From an uncultured Desulfovibrio sp. (GTDB taxonomy: Bacteria; Desulfobacterota; Desulfovibrionia; Desulfovibrionales; Desulfovibrionaceae): 42,773 bases of DNA. Positions 17,602 through 26,324 of this stretch are shown piece by piece. How positions within the stretch are numbered: the first letter of the stretch is position 1; every line of letters begins with the position of its first letter. The stretch is from contig CAMQVJ010000016.1 in assembly GCA_947038175.1 (NCBI GenBank), forward strand, positions 1 to 42,773, given 5' to 3'. The notes beneath the pieces are model-generated. The model saw nothing but the letters and a program-made list of their open reading frames with translations. It had not been told where the DNA came from and did no database searches. Made by a program: the position numbers and the translations under genes.

Positions 17602-17715
17602 TTATCCCTGACGTTGTTTGTGTCGGGGGTTTTCGCAGATAACTCTAAGTACACCCTTGCGCCTAATAACCTTGCACTTCGGGCAGATTTTTTTGACGGA
17701 CGGCCTAACTTTCAT
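17602..17715 (-). CDS. rpmJ: 50S ribosomal protein L36
   Basis: A 37-residue zinc ribbon, read directly from the minus strand: it begins [16 protein letters not shown] and ends [11 protein letters not shown]. The ligands Cys11, Cys14, Cys27 and His32 are all present, so this is the zinc-bound (C+) form; no zinc-free copy is in the window. It is the first gene of the alpha operon, directly after the leader hairpin. Confidence 0.97.
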
Positions 17716-17740
17716 CGCTCTCTCCGCTAATGTATTTCAA

Positions 17741-17776
17741 GACTTCACACAAAAAAAATTTTTGTGCACTGAAGTC
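17741..17776 (-). promoter_or_regulatory. 5'-terminal hairpin of the rpmJ leader
   Basis: Arms GACTTCA and TGAAGTC enclose a second stem CACAAAAA/TTTTTGTG, giving a long interrupted hairpin. It begins within a few bases of the start predicted from the promoter at 17781-17809, so the alpha-operon transcript would start with this structure. It has no T-run after it, so it is not a normal terminator. Confidence 0.6.
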
Positions 17777-17780
17777 GTCT

Positions 17781-17809
17781 TATTTATGGGATATTTCTAT
17801 CCTTGTCAA
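17781..17809 (-). promoter_or_regulatory. Probable promoter of the alpha operon (rpmJ to rplQ)
   Basis: Minus-strand perfect TTGACA (17804-17809) with TAAATA 17 bases on (or CATAAA at 15). It lies in the 123-base gap between map and rpmJ, the widest gap in that part of the cluster, which supports a separate start. The -10 match is only moderate. Confidence 0.5.
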
Positions 17810-17838
17810 GAGGCTATCCTCACCATTTCCATTCTTTT

Positions 17839-18627
17839 TCAGCAAGTGCCTGAATAATTTGAAGATAAACTTAAAATTTCCGGACCTGATTGCTGAATCA
17901 CTATACTATGTTCAAAGTGGGCGGCTAAGCTGCCGTCCAAGGTATTCGCAGTCCATTTGTCTGAAAGTATTTTCACTTCATGTGTACCAATTGCAAGCAT
18001 AGGCTCAATGGCTAACACCATTCCCACTTGAAGTGGTAAGCTTATACTGCCGTGTGGCACGAAGTTTGGTACTTCAGGCTTTTCGTGTAGGCTGGTACCA
18101 ATACCATGCCCAACAAAACGCTGAATTACGTGATACCCATTATTTTCTGCGTGTCGCTGCACCGCGGCAGAAATATCATAAAGGTCATTACCAACTCTTG
18201 CAGCCGCAATTCCCAAATGCAAAGCCTCATCAGTTACTCGACAAAGTTTCTTAGCTTCTTCTGAAATCTCACCAACTGCAAAGGTACGAGCATGGTCACC
18301 ATGGAATCCATTGTAACACACACCCATATCACAGCTGATAATATCTCCCTCTTGAAGAATCGCTTCTTCGGAAGGAAAGCCATGAACAATTGTCTCATTT
18401 ACTGCACAGCAAAGAGCAAAAGGGTATCCGCAATAACCTTGAAATGAAGGGCGCACATTCATTTCATGACACATTTTCTGTGCCAAATGTTCTAAGAACA
18501 TAGTAGAGACACCAGGTTTTATGACTTCCGCAATGGCATCAAGAATCTGGGAAACCATGCCGTTTGCTATTCGCATACTGCTGATTTCTTTCTCATTCTT
18601 TAAAAATACACCACGGAATTTTTTCAT
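17839..18627 (-). CDS. map: Methionine aminopeptidase, type I
   Basis: Removes the initiator Met from nascent chains; a dimetal pita-bread enzyme. The start at 18627 (MKKFRGVFLKNEKEISSM) was preferred to the upstream frame start because it falls four bases after the secY stop. Metal ligands are visible in ISCDMGVCYNGFHGDHARTF (two Asp), FVGHGIGTSLHE (His), LAIEPM (Glu) and FEHSIVI (Glu), and the substrate His in HGFPS. Its position right after secY, with no adk between, is common outside enterobacteria. Confidence 0.95.
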   Translation of the reverse strand: MKKFRGVFLKNEKEISSMRIANGMVSQILDAIAEVIKPGVSTMFLEHLAQKMCHEMNVRPSFQGYCGYPFALCCAVNETIVHGFPSEEAILQEGDIISCDMGVCYNGFHGDHARTFAVGEISEEAKKLCRVTDEALHLGIAAARVGNDLYDISAAVQRHAENNGYHVIQRFVGHGIGTSLHEKPEVPNFVPHGSISLPLQVGMVLAIEPMLAIGTHEVKILSDKWTANTLDGSLAAHFEHSIVIQQSGPEILSLSSNYSGTC

Positions 18628-18631
18628 AAAA

Positions 18632-19939
18632 CTAGCGACCTTTTGTTCTGTTTTTATCAACCAAGCTATCATATTGTCTGGAGATCATGTGAGATTCCAC
18701 TTGACCCATAAAATCGATAGCAACACCAACTAAGATGAGCAAACTTGTTCCACCAAAATAAAACGGAACATTGAATTGCGCCATAAGCAGCATTGGTATA
18801 ACAGAAATTATTGCTATGTACGCACCACCCCACAATGTAAGGCGACTGAGTACAATATCAATGTATTCACGTGTCTTATCCCCTGGACGAATCCCAGGAA
18901 CAAAGCCACCAGCTTTCTTTAGATTCTCAGCAATATCCTTAGGATCAAAGATAATGGCTGTGTAAAAAAAGCAGAAAAAGAATATTAAGCCTATAAATAC
19001 AATATTGTATACAATACTTGTAGGCTGAAACTGTGCAACAATGTTTTCTAGCCAAGGAGCACTTGAAAAGCTACCAATTGTTGCAGGAAATAATAACAAA
19101 CTTTGAGCGAAAATAGGAGGAATAACACCTGCGGTGTTGATTCGAAGAGGTAAATGTGTGGATTGACCACCATACATCTTACGCCCCATTTGACGCTTCG
19201 CATAATGAATAGGTATGCGACGCTGAGCCCTTTCCATGAAAACAATACCAATAAGTACTGCTGCCATAAAAACAAGGAGTAAAAGCGCAACAACAATATT
19301 CATAGCACCAGCAGCAATCTGCTGATATGTTTGCCCAATAGCACCAGGAATTCCAACCACAATACCTGAGAAAATGATAAGAGAAATCCCGTTACCAATA
19401 CCTCGAGCAGTAATTTGCTCACCAAGCCACATAACAAGAACAGTTCCTGTTGTGAGTGTGATCATGGTAACAATGCGAAATTCCCAACCTGGACTTAACA
19501 CAACTGACAGGCCACCTGGACTTGGCATACTTTCTAGGAAAGCAGCAATACCAAAGCCTTGTACAATTGAAATTAACACTGTCAAGTAGCGGGTGTACTG
19601 GGTAATTTTACGTTTACCTGCTTGACCTTCTTCTTTTGCCAGCCTCTTCACATCCGTGCTCACAACCTGTAACAGCTGCATAACAATGGATGCGGAGATG
19701 TAAGGCATAATTCCGAGGGCGAAAACTGACACGTTAGTCAGCGCGCCCCCAGAAAACATATTCAATAATCCAAAAATAGATCCTTGAAGGGAACTGAAGA
19801 AGTCAGCAAGAGCAACAATGTCAACACCTGGTACAGGAACATACACACCAACACGGTAACAAACTAATAAAAAGAATGTCCACATAATTTTAGTGAGTAG
19901 TTCTGAAGAAGGCGCCAGTTTTTCTGCTCCGCTAGCCAC
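18632..19939 (-). CDS. secY: Preprotein translocase subunit SecY
   Basis: Pore of the Sec translocon in the inner membrane. It has 435 residues and ten hydrophobic helices, with the plug/TM2 region GLLNMFSGGALTNVSVFALGIMPYISAS, GNGISLIIFSGIV and the cytoplasmic loop RRIPIHYAKRQMG important for SecA and ribosome contact. Translation starts at GTG (19939), three bases after the rplO stop, with AAGGAA inside the rplO end, so the two are coupled. Confidence 0.97.
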   Translation of the reverse strand: MASGAEKLAPSSELLTKIMWTFFLLVCYRVGVYVPVPGVDIVALADFFSSLQGSIFGLLNMFSGGALTNVSVFALGIMPYISASIVMQLLQVVSTDVKRLAKEEGQAGKRKITQYTRYLTVLISIVQGFGIAAFLESMPSPGGLSVVLSPGWEFRIVTMITLTTGTVLVMWLGEQITARGIGNGISLIIFSGIVVGIPGAIGQTYQQIAAGAMNIVVALLLLVFMAAVLIGIVFMERAQRRIPIHYAKRQMGRKMYGGQSTHLPLRINTAGVIPPIFAQSLLLFPATIGSFSSAPWLENIVAQFQPTSIVYNIVFIGLIFFFCFFYTAIIFDPKDIAENLKKAGGFVPGIRPGDKTREYIDIVLSRLTLWGGAYIAIISVIPMLLMAQFNVPFYFGGTSLLILVGVAIDFMGQVESHMISRQYDSLVDKNRTKGR

Positions 19940-19942
19940 AGG

Positions 19943-20455
19943 TTATTCCTTTTCAGATGTGTTGCAAGCGCAAGCACTGTCGCCATCATTTGTGCAGCCA
20001 CATGAGCATGCGCAAAGTTCGCGAACGGTACCGCCAGCTGCTTTGATCTTATCTGATGCTGATTGTGTGAAGCGATGAGCTTCCACTGTCATTGCACGAC
20101 TCATTTCGCCGCCACCCAGAATTTTCACTGGTGCGCCAAAACGACAGAGACCACGTGTATAAATGTCCTCAAGAGTGACTTCATTTATACCTTCAAACGC
20201 AGCTTGCAAACGGTCTAAGTTTATTACATCAAAATTAATTTTAAAATCAAAATTCTTGAATCCACGCTTTGGTAAACGTCGCATTAGAGATGTTTGTCCG
20301 CCTTCAAATCCAGCGGGAACACCACCACCTGCGCGAGCATTTTGCCCTTTATGACCTTTGCCAGCTGTGTGGCCAAGACCAGAACCGTCGCCACGGCCCA
20401 CGCGTTTGCGAGCCTTGCGTTCTTCAGGAAAGGGATATAGGTCGTTTAATCTCAT
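19943..20455 (-). CDS. rplO: 50S ribosomal protein L15 with a Cys-rich C-terminal tail
   Basis: Late-assembly 50S protein. The core is regular: GRGDGSGLGHTAGKGHKGQNAR, FEGGQTSLMRRLPKRGF and the C-terminal VEAHRFTQSASDKIKAAGG. L15 normally stops a few residues later at about 145-150; here about 25 more residues follow, with Cys at 148, 150, 152, 154, 162 and 164 (CACSCGC, then CAC). Such a CxCxCxC pattern looks metal-binding. The stop is clean and followed by secY, so this is not an assembly artefact by eye. The start ATG overlaps the rpmD stop (ATGA). Confidence 0.95.
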   Translation of the reverse strand: MRLNDLYPFPEERKARKRVGRGDGSGLGHTAGKGHKGQNARAGGGVPAGFEGGQTSLMRRLPKRGFKNFDFKINFDVINLDRLQAAFEGINEVTLEDIYTRGLCRFGAPVKILGGGEMSRAMTVEAHRFTQSASDKIKAAGGTVRELCACSCGCTNDGDSACACNTSEKE

Positions 20456-20631
20456 GATACGGTGACCTCGACAAGGTGTTGAACCTTATTAATCATGCCG
20501 CGTACTGCAGCGTTATCCTTGAAAGTTTTTACCATTTGCATACGCTTAAGACCAAGAGCGTCAAGATTTTTCTTTTGGCTTGGCTTGATTCCTATGCGGC
20601 TACGAACGAGCTTTACTTTTATTTCGGACAT
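20452..20631 (-). CDS. rpmD: 50S ribosomal protein L30
   Basis: A 59-residue protein, too short for most listings but clear on the minus strand: it begins MSEIKVKLVRSRIGIKPSQ and continues LGLKRMQMVKTFKDNAAVRG. The motif IGxxPxQKxxLxALGL is the L30 signature. It is between rpsE and rplO, its normal place, and its TGA overlaps the rplO ATG. Confidence 0.96.
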   Translation of the reverse strand: MSEIKVKLVRSRIGIKPSQKKNLDALGLKRMQMVKTFKDNAAVRGMINKVQHLVEVTVS

Positions 20632-20645
20632 GGCAATTACCTTCC

Positions 20646-21149
20646 TTACTTGCGGGGAGCTTCAAGCTTCTTACCGCGAATTTCAGATACTTCTTCAGCG
20701 CTGCGTAAGGAAGTGAGTCCCTCCATAGCGGCACGAAGCACGTTATGGGGATTATTTGTGCCAATAGTCTTGGATAAAACATCGGTAATACCAACAGCTT
20801 CCATGACAGCACGAACAGCACCACCAGCGATAACGCCAGTACCACGAGATGCAGGCTTAAGAAGTACACGTCCTGCGCCGAAACGGCCAAGAACTTCATA
20901 AGGTAAAGTGCCTTCTACAAGAGCGATCTTTACCATAGTTTTACGTGCTCTTTCGGATGCCTTACGAAGTGCTTCTGGCACTTCTTGAGCTTTACCGAGA
21001 CCAAAACCAACACTACCGTTGCCGTCTCCAACTACTACTAGGGCGCTAAAACTAAAGCGTCTACCACCCTTAACAACTTTCGCAACCCGGTTCAAATGGA
21101 CGATTTTTTCAATAAAACCGGAATCTTGCGTTTCTTGCTTCTGTTCCAT
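20646..21149 (-). CDS. rpsE: 30S ribosomal protein S5
   Basis: Accuracy-related 30S protein. Its 167 residues carry the S5 double-stranded RNA-binding domain ([30 protein letters not shown]) and the C-terminal fold with [25 protein letters not shown]. The gap of 83 bases to rplR upstream is unusual for the operon and holds two small hairpins. Confidence 0.98.
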   Translation of the reverse strand: MEQKQETQDSGFIEKIVHLNRVAKVVKGGRRFSFSALVVVGDGNGSVGFGLGKAQEVPEALRKASERARKTMVKIALVEGTLPYEVLGRFGAGRVLLKPASRGTGVIAGGAVRAVMEAVGITDVLSKTIGTNNPHNVLRAAMEGLTSLRSAEEVSEIRGKKLEAPRK

Positions 21150-21168
21150 GTGTTTTCCTGCATTCTTT

Positions 21169-21225
21169 CAGTTTATTTTCATAAACTGCAAGCTTCACAA
21201 TTGTATGTTGTAGACACCTACAACA
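21169..21225 (-). promoter_or_regulatory. Two intercistronic hairpins between rplR and rpsE
   Basis: Two successive stems in the 83-base gap: CAGTTTA/TAAACTG (21169-21188) and TGTTGTAG/CTACAACA with loop ACAC (21206-21225). Neither is followed by a T-run. They could be RNA processing or protein-binding sites; function unknown. Confidence 0.5.
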
Positions 21226-21232
21226 CGATCCA

Positions 21233-21592
21233 TTAGAACTCAAGGCCACCTTCACGAGCAGCGTCAGCAACAGCTTTTACGCGACCGTGATAGAGATAAC
21301 CATTGCGGTCAAAAACAACAGTTTTGATGTTTTTCTCCAAAGCAATGCGAGCTACTTCCTTACCTACTTGTTCAGCGCCAACTTTATTGCAAGCAACTTT
21401 AGCGCCACCCTTATTAAGGGTAATGCTTGAAGTTTGAGCAAGAGTTACACCAGACAAGTCATCCACTATTTGAGCATAAATATGCAAATTGGAGCGGAAC
21501 ACCACAAGACGCGGACGTTCAGTCGTGCCGGAAAGTCGCTTACGAATACGAATTTTACGCTTCTTGCGAACTTCATTCTTAGAAAGCATCAT
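21233..21592 (-). CDS. rplR: 50S ribosomal protein L18
   Basis: 5S rRNA-binding protein of the central protuberance. The 119 residues show [35 protein letters not shown] and the C-terminal [26 protein letters not shown]. Two adjacent ATGs (21592 and 21589) are possible; AGGGG sits eight bases before the first. Confidence 0.98.
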   Translation of the reverse strand: MMLSKNEVRKKRKIRIRKRLSGTTERPRLVVFRSNLHIYAQIVDDLSGVTLAQTSSITLNKGGAKVACNKVGAEQVGKEVARIALEKNIKTVVFDRNGYLYHGRVKAVADAAREGGLEF

Positions 21593-21603
21593 ATCTATAA
21601 CCC

Positions 21604-22149
21604 CTATTTGCCTTTACCGCCGGATTTACCAGCTTTACGGCGAATAATTTCATTTTCGTACTTAACACCCTTGCCTTTATAAGGCTCAGGTTTACGAAGA
21701 CGACGAATCCTAGCACACATTTCGCCAACGAGTTCCTTACTGATACCAGAAATTGTAAGCTTGGTGCCTTCACCTTTTGCTTCAATTCCTTGAGGAAGCT
21801 CCATAATAACTGGATGAGAGAAGCCAAGAGCAAGTTCCAAAATATTACCTTTAACAGCAACCTTGTAACCAACACCAACAACTTCTAAGGTTTTTGAAAA
21901 ACCTTTGCTCACGCCTTCTACGCAGTTTGCAAGAAGAGTGCGACGTAAACCGTGCTGAGCAGCTGTAGTACGATCTTCAGCATCAATACGTGTAATTGTA
22001 ACACTTTCAGCTGTCACATCGTAGCTCAAAAGACTACAAAGCGGAGTTTGTAAAGAACCTTTTGGTCCTTTAATTTCCAATATATCTTGACCCAATTTCA
22101 CTTCTACACCCTTAGGGAGAATGACGGGCAATTTACCTATTCTAGACAT
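21604..22149 (-). CDS. rplF: 50S ribosomal protein L6
   Basis: 50S protein near the GTPase centre. The reading frame extends upstream, but the conserved start [19 protein letters not shown] lies at 22149 with GGTGGA before it, giving the usual 181 residues. It keeps [16 protein letters not shown] and the C-terminal [19 protein letters not shown]. It follows rpsH by 31 bases. Confidence 0.98.
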   Translation of the reverse strand: MSRIGKLPVILPKGVEVKLGQDILEIKGPKGSLQTPLCSLLSYDVTAESVTITRIDAEDRTTAAQHGLRRTLLANCVEGVSKGFSKTLEVVGVGYKVAVKGNILELALGFSHPVIMELPQGIEAKGEGTKLTISGISKELVGEMCARIRRLRKPEPYKGKGVKYENEIIRRKAGKSGGKGK

Positions 22150-22180
22150 TGTATTTCCACCTTCGCAAAAATATGTTGGC

Positions 22181-22558
22181 TTACCAAACTTCGCAGAGAA
22201 GTTCGCCACCGGAATTACGGGCAACGGCAGCTATGCCATCAAGTACACCATTAGATGTAGACAAGATACATATGCCGAGTCCGTTTTGTACACGGGGAAT
22301 GTGGTTAGCATTTACATAAACGCGACGACCAGGCTTGCTGATACGGCGCAAACCATTAATAGCAGGGCGGCCTTTTACATATTTAAGCTCAATGGTAATG
22401 TTACGGTCTTCAACCTTAACATCTTCCACATAGCCTTCCTGCTTGAGGATGCTAGCTAAAGCTTCCTTCATCTTCGAGCGCGGCACATTTACTTCCTTAT
22501 GAAGGGCCATATGTGCGTTGCGGATACGCGTAAGCATATCGGCAATGGGATCGGTCAT
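22181..22558 (-). CDS. rpsH: 30S ribosomal protein S8
   Basis: Central-domain 16S rRNA binder and, in E. coli, repressor of the spc operon. The 125 residues begin MTDPIADMLTRIRNAHMA and end with the STSNGVLDGIAAVARNSGGE signature. Placed normally between rpsN and rplF. Confidence 0.98.
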   Translation of the reverse strand: MTDPIADMLTRIRNAHMALHKEVNVPRSKMKEALASILKQEGYVEDVKVEDRNITIELKYVKGRPAINGLRRISKPGRRVYVNANHIPRVQNGLGICILSTSNGVLDGIAAVARNSGGELLCEVW

Positions 22559-22584
22559 GGGACTAACTCCTAGGTTATTTGCTG

Positions 22585-22770
22585 TTACCAGCTAGATTTG
22601 CGAACGCCAGGTAATTCACCTGCAAGTGCCATTTTGCGAAAGCATATACGGCACAAACCAAAATGGCGCATATAACTACGGGGACGACCGCAAATGGGAC
22701 AACGATTATAACCGCGAGAAGAAAACTTAGGTTTGCGAGCGGCTTTAACTTCTAAAGAAGTACGAGACAT
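22585..22770 (-). CDS. rpsN: 30S ribosomal protein S14, zinc-binding type
   Basis: The short S14 form (61 residues) with the zinc knuckle [20 protein letters not shown] and the ending [14 protein letters not shown]. No long zinc-free S14 is present in the window. It lies 12 bases after rplE. Confidence 0.98.
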   Translation of the reverse strand: MSRTSLEVKAARKPKFSSRGYNRCPICGRPRSYMRHFGLCRICFRKMALAGELPGVRKSSW

Positions 22771-22782
22771 AATGTATCTTCC

Positions 22783-23322
22783 TTACTTACGGAAAGGCAT
22801 ACCGAGTTGATCTAACAACATCTTGCCTTCCTTGTCCGTGGTTGCAGTTGTAACAATAGTTATGTTCATCCCTTTAATGTTCTCGATACGATCGGATTCC
22901 ATTTCAGGGAAAATCATATGTTCTTTAATGCCAAGCGTAAAGTTACCACGACCATCAAATCCACGGTCAGGTATGCCACGAAAATCGCGTACGCGTGGCA
23001 ATGCAAAGTTAATTAATTTATCTAAAAAGTCCCACATTTGTGTTTTTCTAAGCGTTACACGTACACCAATAGGCATACCTTCACGCAATTTAAACGCTGC
23101 AATGGATTTTTTAGCGCGGGTCACGACAGCTTTCTGACCGGCAATAGCAGACAGTTCAGCTATAGCTTCTTCCATCAGCTTATTGTTCTGACTAGCAGAA
23201 CCAAGGCCGATATTAAGAGAAACCTTTTCAATTCCAGGGATCTGCATAGGAGATTTATATCCAAATTCCTTGTGCAATACCGGAACCACTTTATCTCGGT
23301 ATATCGTTTCCAGACGGGTCAT
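22783..23322 (-). CDS. rplE: 50S ribosomal protein L5
   Basis: Contacts 5S rRNA and P-site tRNA. The conserved start [20 protein letters not shown] is at 23322, ten codons inside the longest frame, giving 179 residues. Landmarks are [26 protein letters not shown] and the C-terminal [20 protein letters not shown]. Confidence 0.98.
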   Translation of the reverse strand: MTRLETIYRDKVVPVLHKEFGYKSPMQIPGIEKVSLNIGLGSASQNNKLMEEAIAELSAIAGQKAVVTRAKKSIAAFKLREGMPIGVRVTLRKTQMWDFLDKLINFALPRVRDFRGIPDRGFDGRGNFTLGIKEHMIFPEMESDRIENIKGMNITIVTTATTDKEGKMLLDQLGMPFRK

Positions 23323-23333
23323 CGTCGCACCTT

Positions 23334-23654
23334 CTACAATGTTGCGTTGCACTTCTTACAGAAGCGAACTTTTTTATTAGCATCATCATGCTTGTAACCA
23401 ACACGTGTAGGTTTGTTGCAAGAAGCACAAACTACCATGATGTTAGATACATTGATGGGCATTTCTTTCTCTACAATACCACCAGCTTCGCGCTTATATG
23501 GATTAGGCTTAACGTGGCGTTTAGCCATGTTAATTTTTTCCACAAGAACACGATCAGACTTCTTAAGGATTTTCAAAACCTTACCGATTTTGCCTTCGTC
23601 CTTACCAGTGATAATCATCACTTTGTCGTCTTTGCGAATACGAAATTGTTTCAT
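23334..23654 (-). CDS. rplX: 50S ribosomal protein L24
   Basis: Assembly initiator of the 50S. The 106 residues start with a KOW motif ([19 protein letters not shown]), have [11 protein letters not shown], and end in a zinc-ribbon-like pair of Cys motifs (CASC near residue 76 and CKKC near residue 98). Normal place between rplN and rplE. Confidence 0.98.
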   Translation of the reverse strand: MKQFRIRKDDKVMIITGKDEGKIGKVLKILKKSDRVLVEKINMAKRHVKPNPYKREAGGIVEKEMPINVSNIMVVCASCNKPTRVGYKHDDANKKVRFCKKCNATL

Positions 23655-23666
23655 ATTTCAATGCTC

Positions 23667-24035
23667 CTACAATACTTCAGGCGCGAGGGAAACAATCTTC
23701 ATAAAACTCATTGCACGAAGTTCACGTGCTACAGGTCCGAAGATACGTGTGCCCACAGGTTCACCTTGCTTTGAAAGAAGCACGGCAGCGTTAGTATCAA
23801 ATTTGATATAAGAACCATCAGCACGACGAACTTCTTTAGCTGTACGCACAACAACGGCCTGCATAACGTCGCCCTTTTTCACTTTAGCGTGGGGCATGGC
23901 ATCCTTTACGGTTACCACAATAATGTCACCCACTGAAGCATAACGCCTATGGGATCCGCCCAACACCTTAATGCAGAGCACTTCCTTAGCACCGGAGTTA
24001 TCCGCCACTTGGAGACGAGATTCTACCTGAATCAT
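23667..24035 (-). CDS. rplN: 50S ribosomal protein L14
   Basis: Bridge protein of the 50S. Standard 122 residues beginning [19 protein letters not shown], with [20 protein letters not shown] and a C-terminus LAPEVL. The 108-base gap to rpsQ upstream is long for this operon and contains a perfect TATAAT (24055-24060, minus strand) without a convincing -35 box, so an internal start is possible but weak. Confidence 0.98.
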   Translation of the reverse strand: MIQVESRLQVADNSGAKEVLCIKVLGGSHRRYASVGDIIVVTVKDAMPHAKVKKGDVMQAVVVRTAKEVRRADGSYIKFDTNAAVLLSKQGEPVGTRIFGPVARELRAMSFMKIVSLAPEVL

Positions 24036-24143
24036 GGCTCATTCCTCTTATTTCATTATAGTCAAACAAATTTTCTTAACGCACACTATGCTAATTTTTT
24101 AGAAAAGAAAAGCAGAATATGCGATAAGAAGAAAATTTGTAGG

Positions 24144-24410
24144 CTAAACGGCTTTTTCAAGAACTGACACTAAGTGCCAACGCTTGTTGCGACTCATTGG
24201 TCGAAATTCAATGATTTTCACTTTATCGCCAATGGTACACTCATTACTAGGGTCATGTGCAGTACATTTTATACGACGACGCACATATTTGCCTAAACGT
24301 GGGTGTTTCACCAATGTTTCAACACGCACTACGATAGTTTTATCACTTTTGTCACTGACAACAGTGCCAATAAGTGTTCTACCATTGCGTTGTTCGATTG
24401 CGCTACTCAT
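24144..24410 (-). CDS. rpsQ: 30S ribosomal protein S17
   Basis: OB-fold 30S assembly protein, 88 residues, with GRTLIGTVVSDKSDKTIVVRVE, KYVRRRIKCTAHDP and IGDKVKIIEFRPMSRNKRW. It follows rpmC by eight bases. Confidence 0.98.
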   Translation of the reverse strand: MSSAIEQRNGRTLIGTVVSDKSDKTIVVRVETLVKHPRLGKYVRRRIKCTAHDPSNECTIGDKVKIIEFRPMSRNKRWHLVSVLEKAV

Positions 24411-24418
24411 ATACGCAC

Positions 24419-24616
24419 CTATGCCCTACGCCCTTTTCCAACCAAAACGGTCAAAATGCGGGCTATATCTTTTTTAGTGGCTGGAATTGAAGCTGTCTTT
24501 TCCAATTGTGCTGTCGCATGTTGGAAACGAAGATTGAAGAGCTCTTGACGAGATGTCATCAATTTTTCATTCAATTCTTTTTGATTCAATTCACGTAAGT
24601 CAGTCATTTTCAACAT
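24419..24616 (-). CDS. rpmC: 50S ribosomal protein L29
   Basis: Two-helix protein at the exit tunnel rim, a docking site for SRP and trigger factor. The 65 residues begin [19 protein letters not shown] and contain FNLRFQHATAQLEKT. Its ATG overlaps the last base of the rplP stop (TAATG), and GGGAG lies about eight bases upstream. Confidence 0.97.
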   Translation of the reverse strand: MLKMTDLRELNQKELNEKLMTSRQELFNLRFQHATAQLEKTASIPATKKDIARILTVLVGKGRRA

Positions 24617-25032
24617 TAGAATGCTCCCTCTCTCGTCACAATAACGGTTTTGATTGGAAGCTTATGAGAAGCTCTAATCAAAGCTGTTCTTGCAAGTTCA
24701 AGGTCAACACCCTTGATTTCGTAAAGTACGCGGCCTGGTTTTACAGGAGCACACCAACCAACTGGTGAGCCTTTTCCTTTACCTTGACGAGTTTCAAGAG
24801 GCTTAGCTGTTACAGGGTGGTCAGGGAACACACGAATCCAAACTTTACCTCCACGGCGAATATGACGCATCATTGCGATACGAGCCGCTTCAATTTGTTG
24901 GCTTGTGAGCTTGCCATGTTCAACGGCCTTAAGCCCGATGTCACCAAAAGCAATGGTAGCACCACGAAGGGCTGGACCACGTAAACGGCCTTTCTGCCAT
25001 TTACGGAATTTTACTCTTTTAGGCGCAAGCAT
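24616..25032 (-). CDS. rplP: 50S ribosomal protein L16
   Basis: Positions tRNA in the A and P sites. The 138 residues start [19 protein letters not shown] and include [20 protein letters not shown] and [20 protein letters not shown]. The start overlaps the rpsC stop and the stop overlaps the rpmC start, giving a tightly coupled trio. Confidence 0.98.
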   Translation of the reverse strand: MLAPKRVKFRKWQKGRLRGPALRGATIAFGDIGLKAVEHGKLTSQQIEAARIAMMRHIRRGGKVWIRVFPDHPVTAKPLETRQGKGKGSPVGWCAPVKPGRVLYEIKGVDLELARTALIRASHKLPIKTVIVTREGAF

Positions 25033-25673
25033 TATTGTTCCACCTCTTTATCTAAGATTTCACCTTTGTAAATCCACGTTTTGATACCAATGATACCATA
25101 AGTGGTGCTAGCTTCGGTGAAACCATAGTCAATGTCAGCACGAAGGGTTTGGAGAGGTACTCTACCGTCACGATACCATTCGGAACGTGCGATTTCAGCG
25201 CCAGCCAAACGACCACTTGCTGCTACCTTGATACCTTCGGCTCCGAATTTACGAGCCATTGTTACCGTGCGTTTCATGGCGCGACGGAAGGCTACGCGAC
25301 GTTCAAGCTGAGCTGCAATATTTTCTGCAACCAATTGAGCGTCAATTTCGGGACGACGAATTTCATTTACTTCTAAGGCGAATTCACGGCTGAATTTTTT
25401 CTTGAGATCGTTACGCAACTTCTCAATTTCAACACCTTTACGTCCGATAATAATACCAGGACGAGCGGTGAAAAGAATGATACGAATGCGATCGCCGAAG
25501 CGTTCGATTTCAATTTTGGATATTCCTGCAGCAAAAAGAAGTTTCTTTAAGTATTTTCTGATTTTGTGATCTTCAAATACAAAAGTTGCATATTCTTTTG
25601 TGCTGTACCAGCGAGACATCCAGTTCTTATTATATCCGAGCCGGAAGCCGTAAGGATGTACTTTTTGACCCAT
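25032..25673 (-). CDS. rpsC: 30S ribosomal protein S3
   Basis: mRNA-entry protein of the 30S with helicase-like role. The 213 residues start [20 protein letters not shown], contain the KH domain [18 protein letters not shown], and end with [20 protein letters not shown] and VWIYKGE-like TWIYKGE. Confidence 0.98.
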   Translation of the reverse strand: MGQKVHPYGFRLGYNKNWMSRWYSTKEYATFVFEDHKIRKYLKKLLFAAGISKIEIERFGDRIRIILFTARPGIIIGRKGVEIEKLRNDLKKKFSREFALEVNEIRRPEIDAQLVAENIAAQLERRVAFRRAMKRTVTMARKFGAEGIKVAASGRLAGAEIARSEWYRDGRVPLQTLRADIDYGFTEASTTYGIIGIKTWIYKGEILDKEVEQ

Positions 25674-25679
25674 ATAGCC

Positions 25680-26018
25680 TTACTCCTGTCCTTCCGCGAG
25701 AATTACGGTAATGTGGCTTGTGCGTTTGCGAATGTGCATAGCACGACCCTGAGAGCGTGGCATAAAACGCTTCCATGTGGGACCTTCGTTGACCACGACG
25801 TCTTTGACGTACATGGAGTCAACATCGATGCCCGGAAACTGAGCTGCATTAGCCAACGCAGAACGAACCACACCATAAATTGTACCGGCAGGTTTGTTAG
25901 GCGTGAACTTGAGTAAGTTCAACGCATCTTCCACAGGCATACCTTTCACGTTTTGAGCGACAAGGCGTGCCTTACGAGGAGATACACGTTGATACTTAGC
26001 AATTGCTTTCGATTCCAT
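25680..26018 (-). CDS. rplV: 50S ribosomal protein L22
   Basis: Lines the exit tunnel with its beta hairpin. The 112 residues show YQRVSPRKARLVAQNVKGMP, VVRSALANAAQFPG and the tunnel hairpin FMPRSQGRAMHIRKRTSHIT. Six bases before rpsC. Confidence 0.98.
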   Translation of the reverse strand: MESKAIAKYQRVSPRKARLVAQNVKGMPVEDALNLLKFTPNKPAGTIYGVVRSALANAAQFPGIDVDSMYVKDVVVNEGPTWKRFMPRSQGRAMHIRKRTSHITVILAEGQE

Positions 26019-26030
26019 GAACGTTACCCG

Positions 26031-26309
26031 CTACTTTTTAGCTTTGGTCTTTTTGTCAGCAGCGTGTCCATAGTAAGTACGAGTTGGTGAGAATTCACCA
26101 AGCTTGTGTCCAACCATGTTCTCTGTAACAAAGACCGGGATGAATTTTTTACCGTTATGAACGGCAAACGTCAGGCCAACCATTTCGGGAAGAATAGTAG
26201 AGCGACGAGACCAAGTCTTCACCACTTTGCGGTCGCTTTCAGCAACTGCTCCTACTTTCCTCATGAGGTGGCCGTCCACAAAAGGCCCTTTTTTAAGTGA
26301 TCTAGGCAT
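26031..26309 (-). CDS. rpsS: 30S ribosomal protein S19
   Basis: 30S head protein that contacts S13. The 92 residues start [19 protein letters not shown] and have [20 protein letters not shown] and [20 protein letters not shown]. Confidence 0.98.
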   Translation of the reverse strand: MPRSLKKGPFVDGHLMRKVGAVAESDRKVVKTWSRRSTILPEMVGLTFAVHNGKKFIPVFVTENMVGHKLGEFSPTRTYYGHAADKKTKAKK

Positions 26310-26324
26310 AATGATCGGCTCCTC

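Noticed and set aside
24036-24143. A perfect TATAAT in the rplN-rpsQ gap as an internal promoter
   Set aside because: No acceptable -35 box at 15-19 bases and no extended -10; kept only as a remark under rplN.
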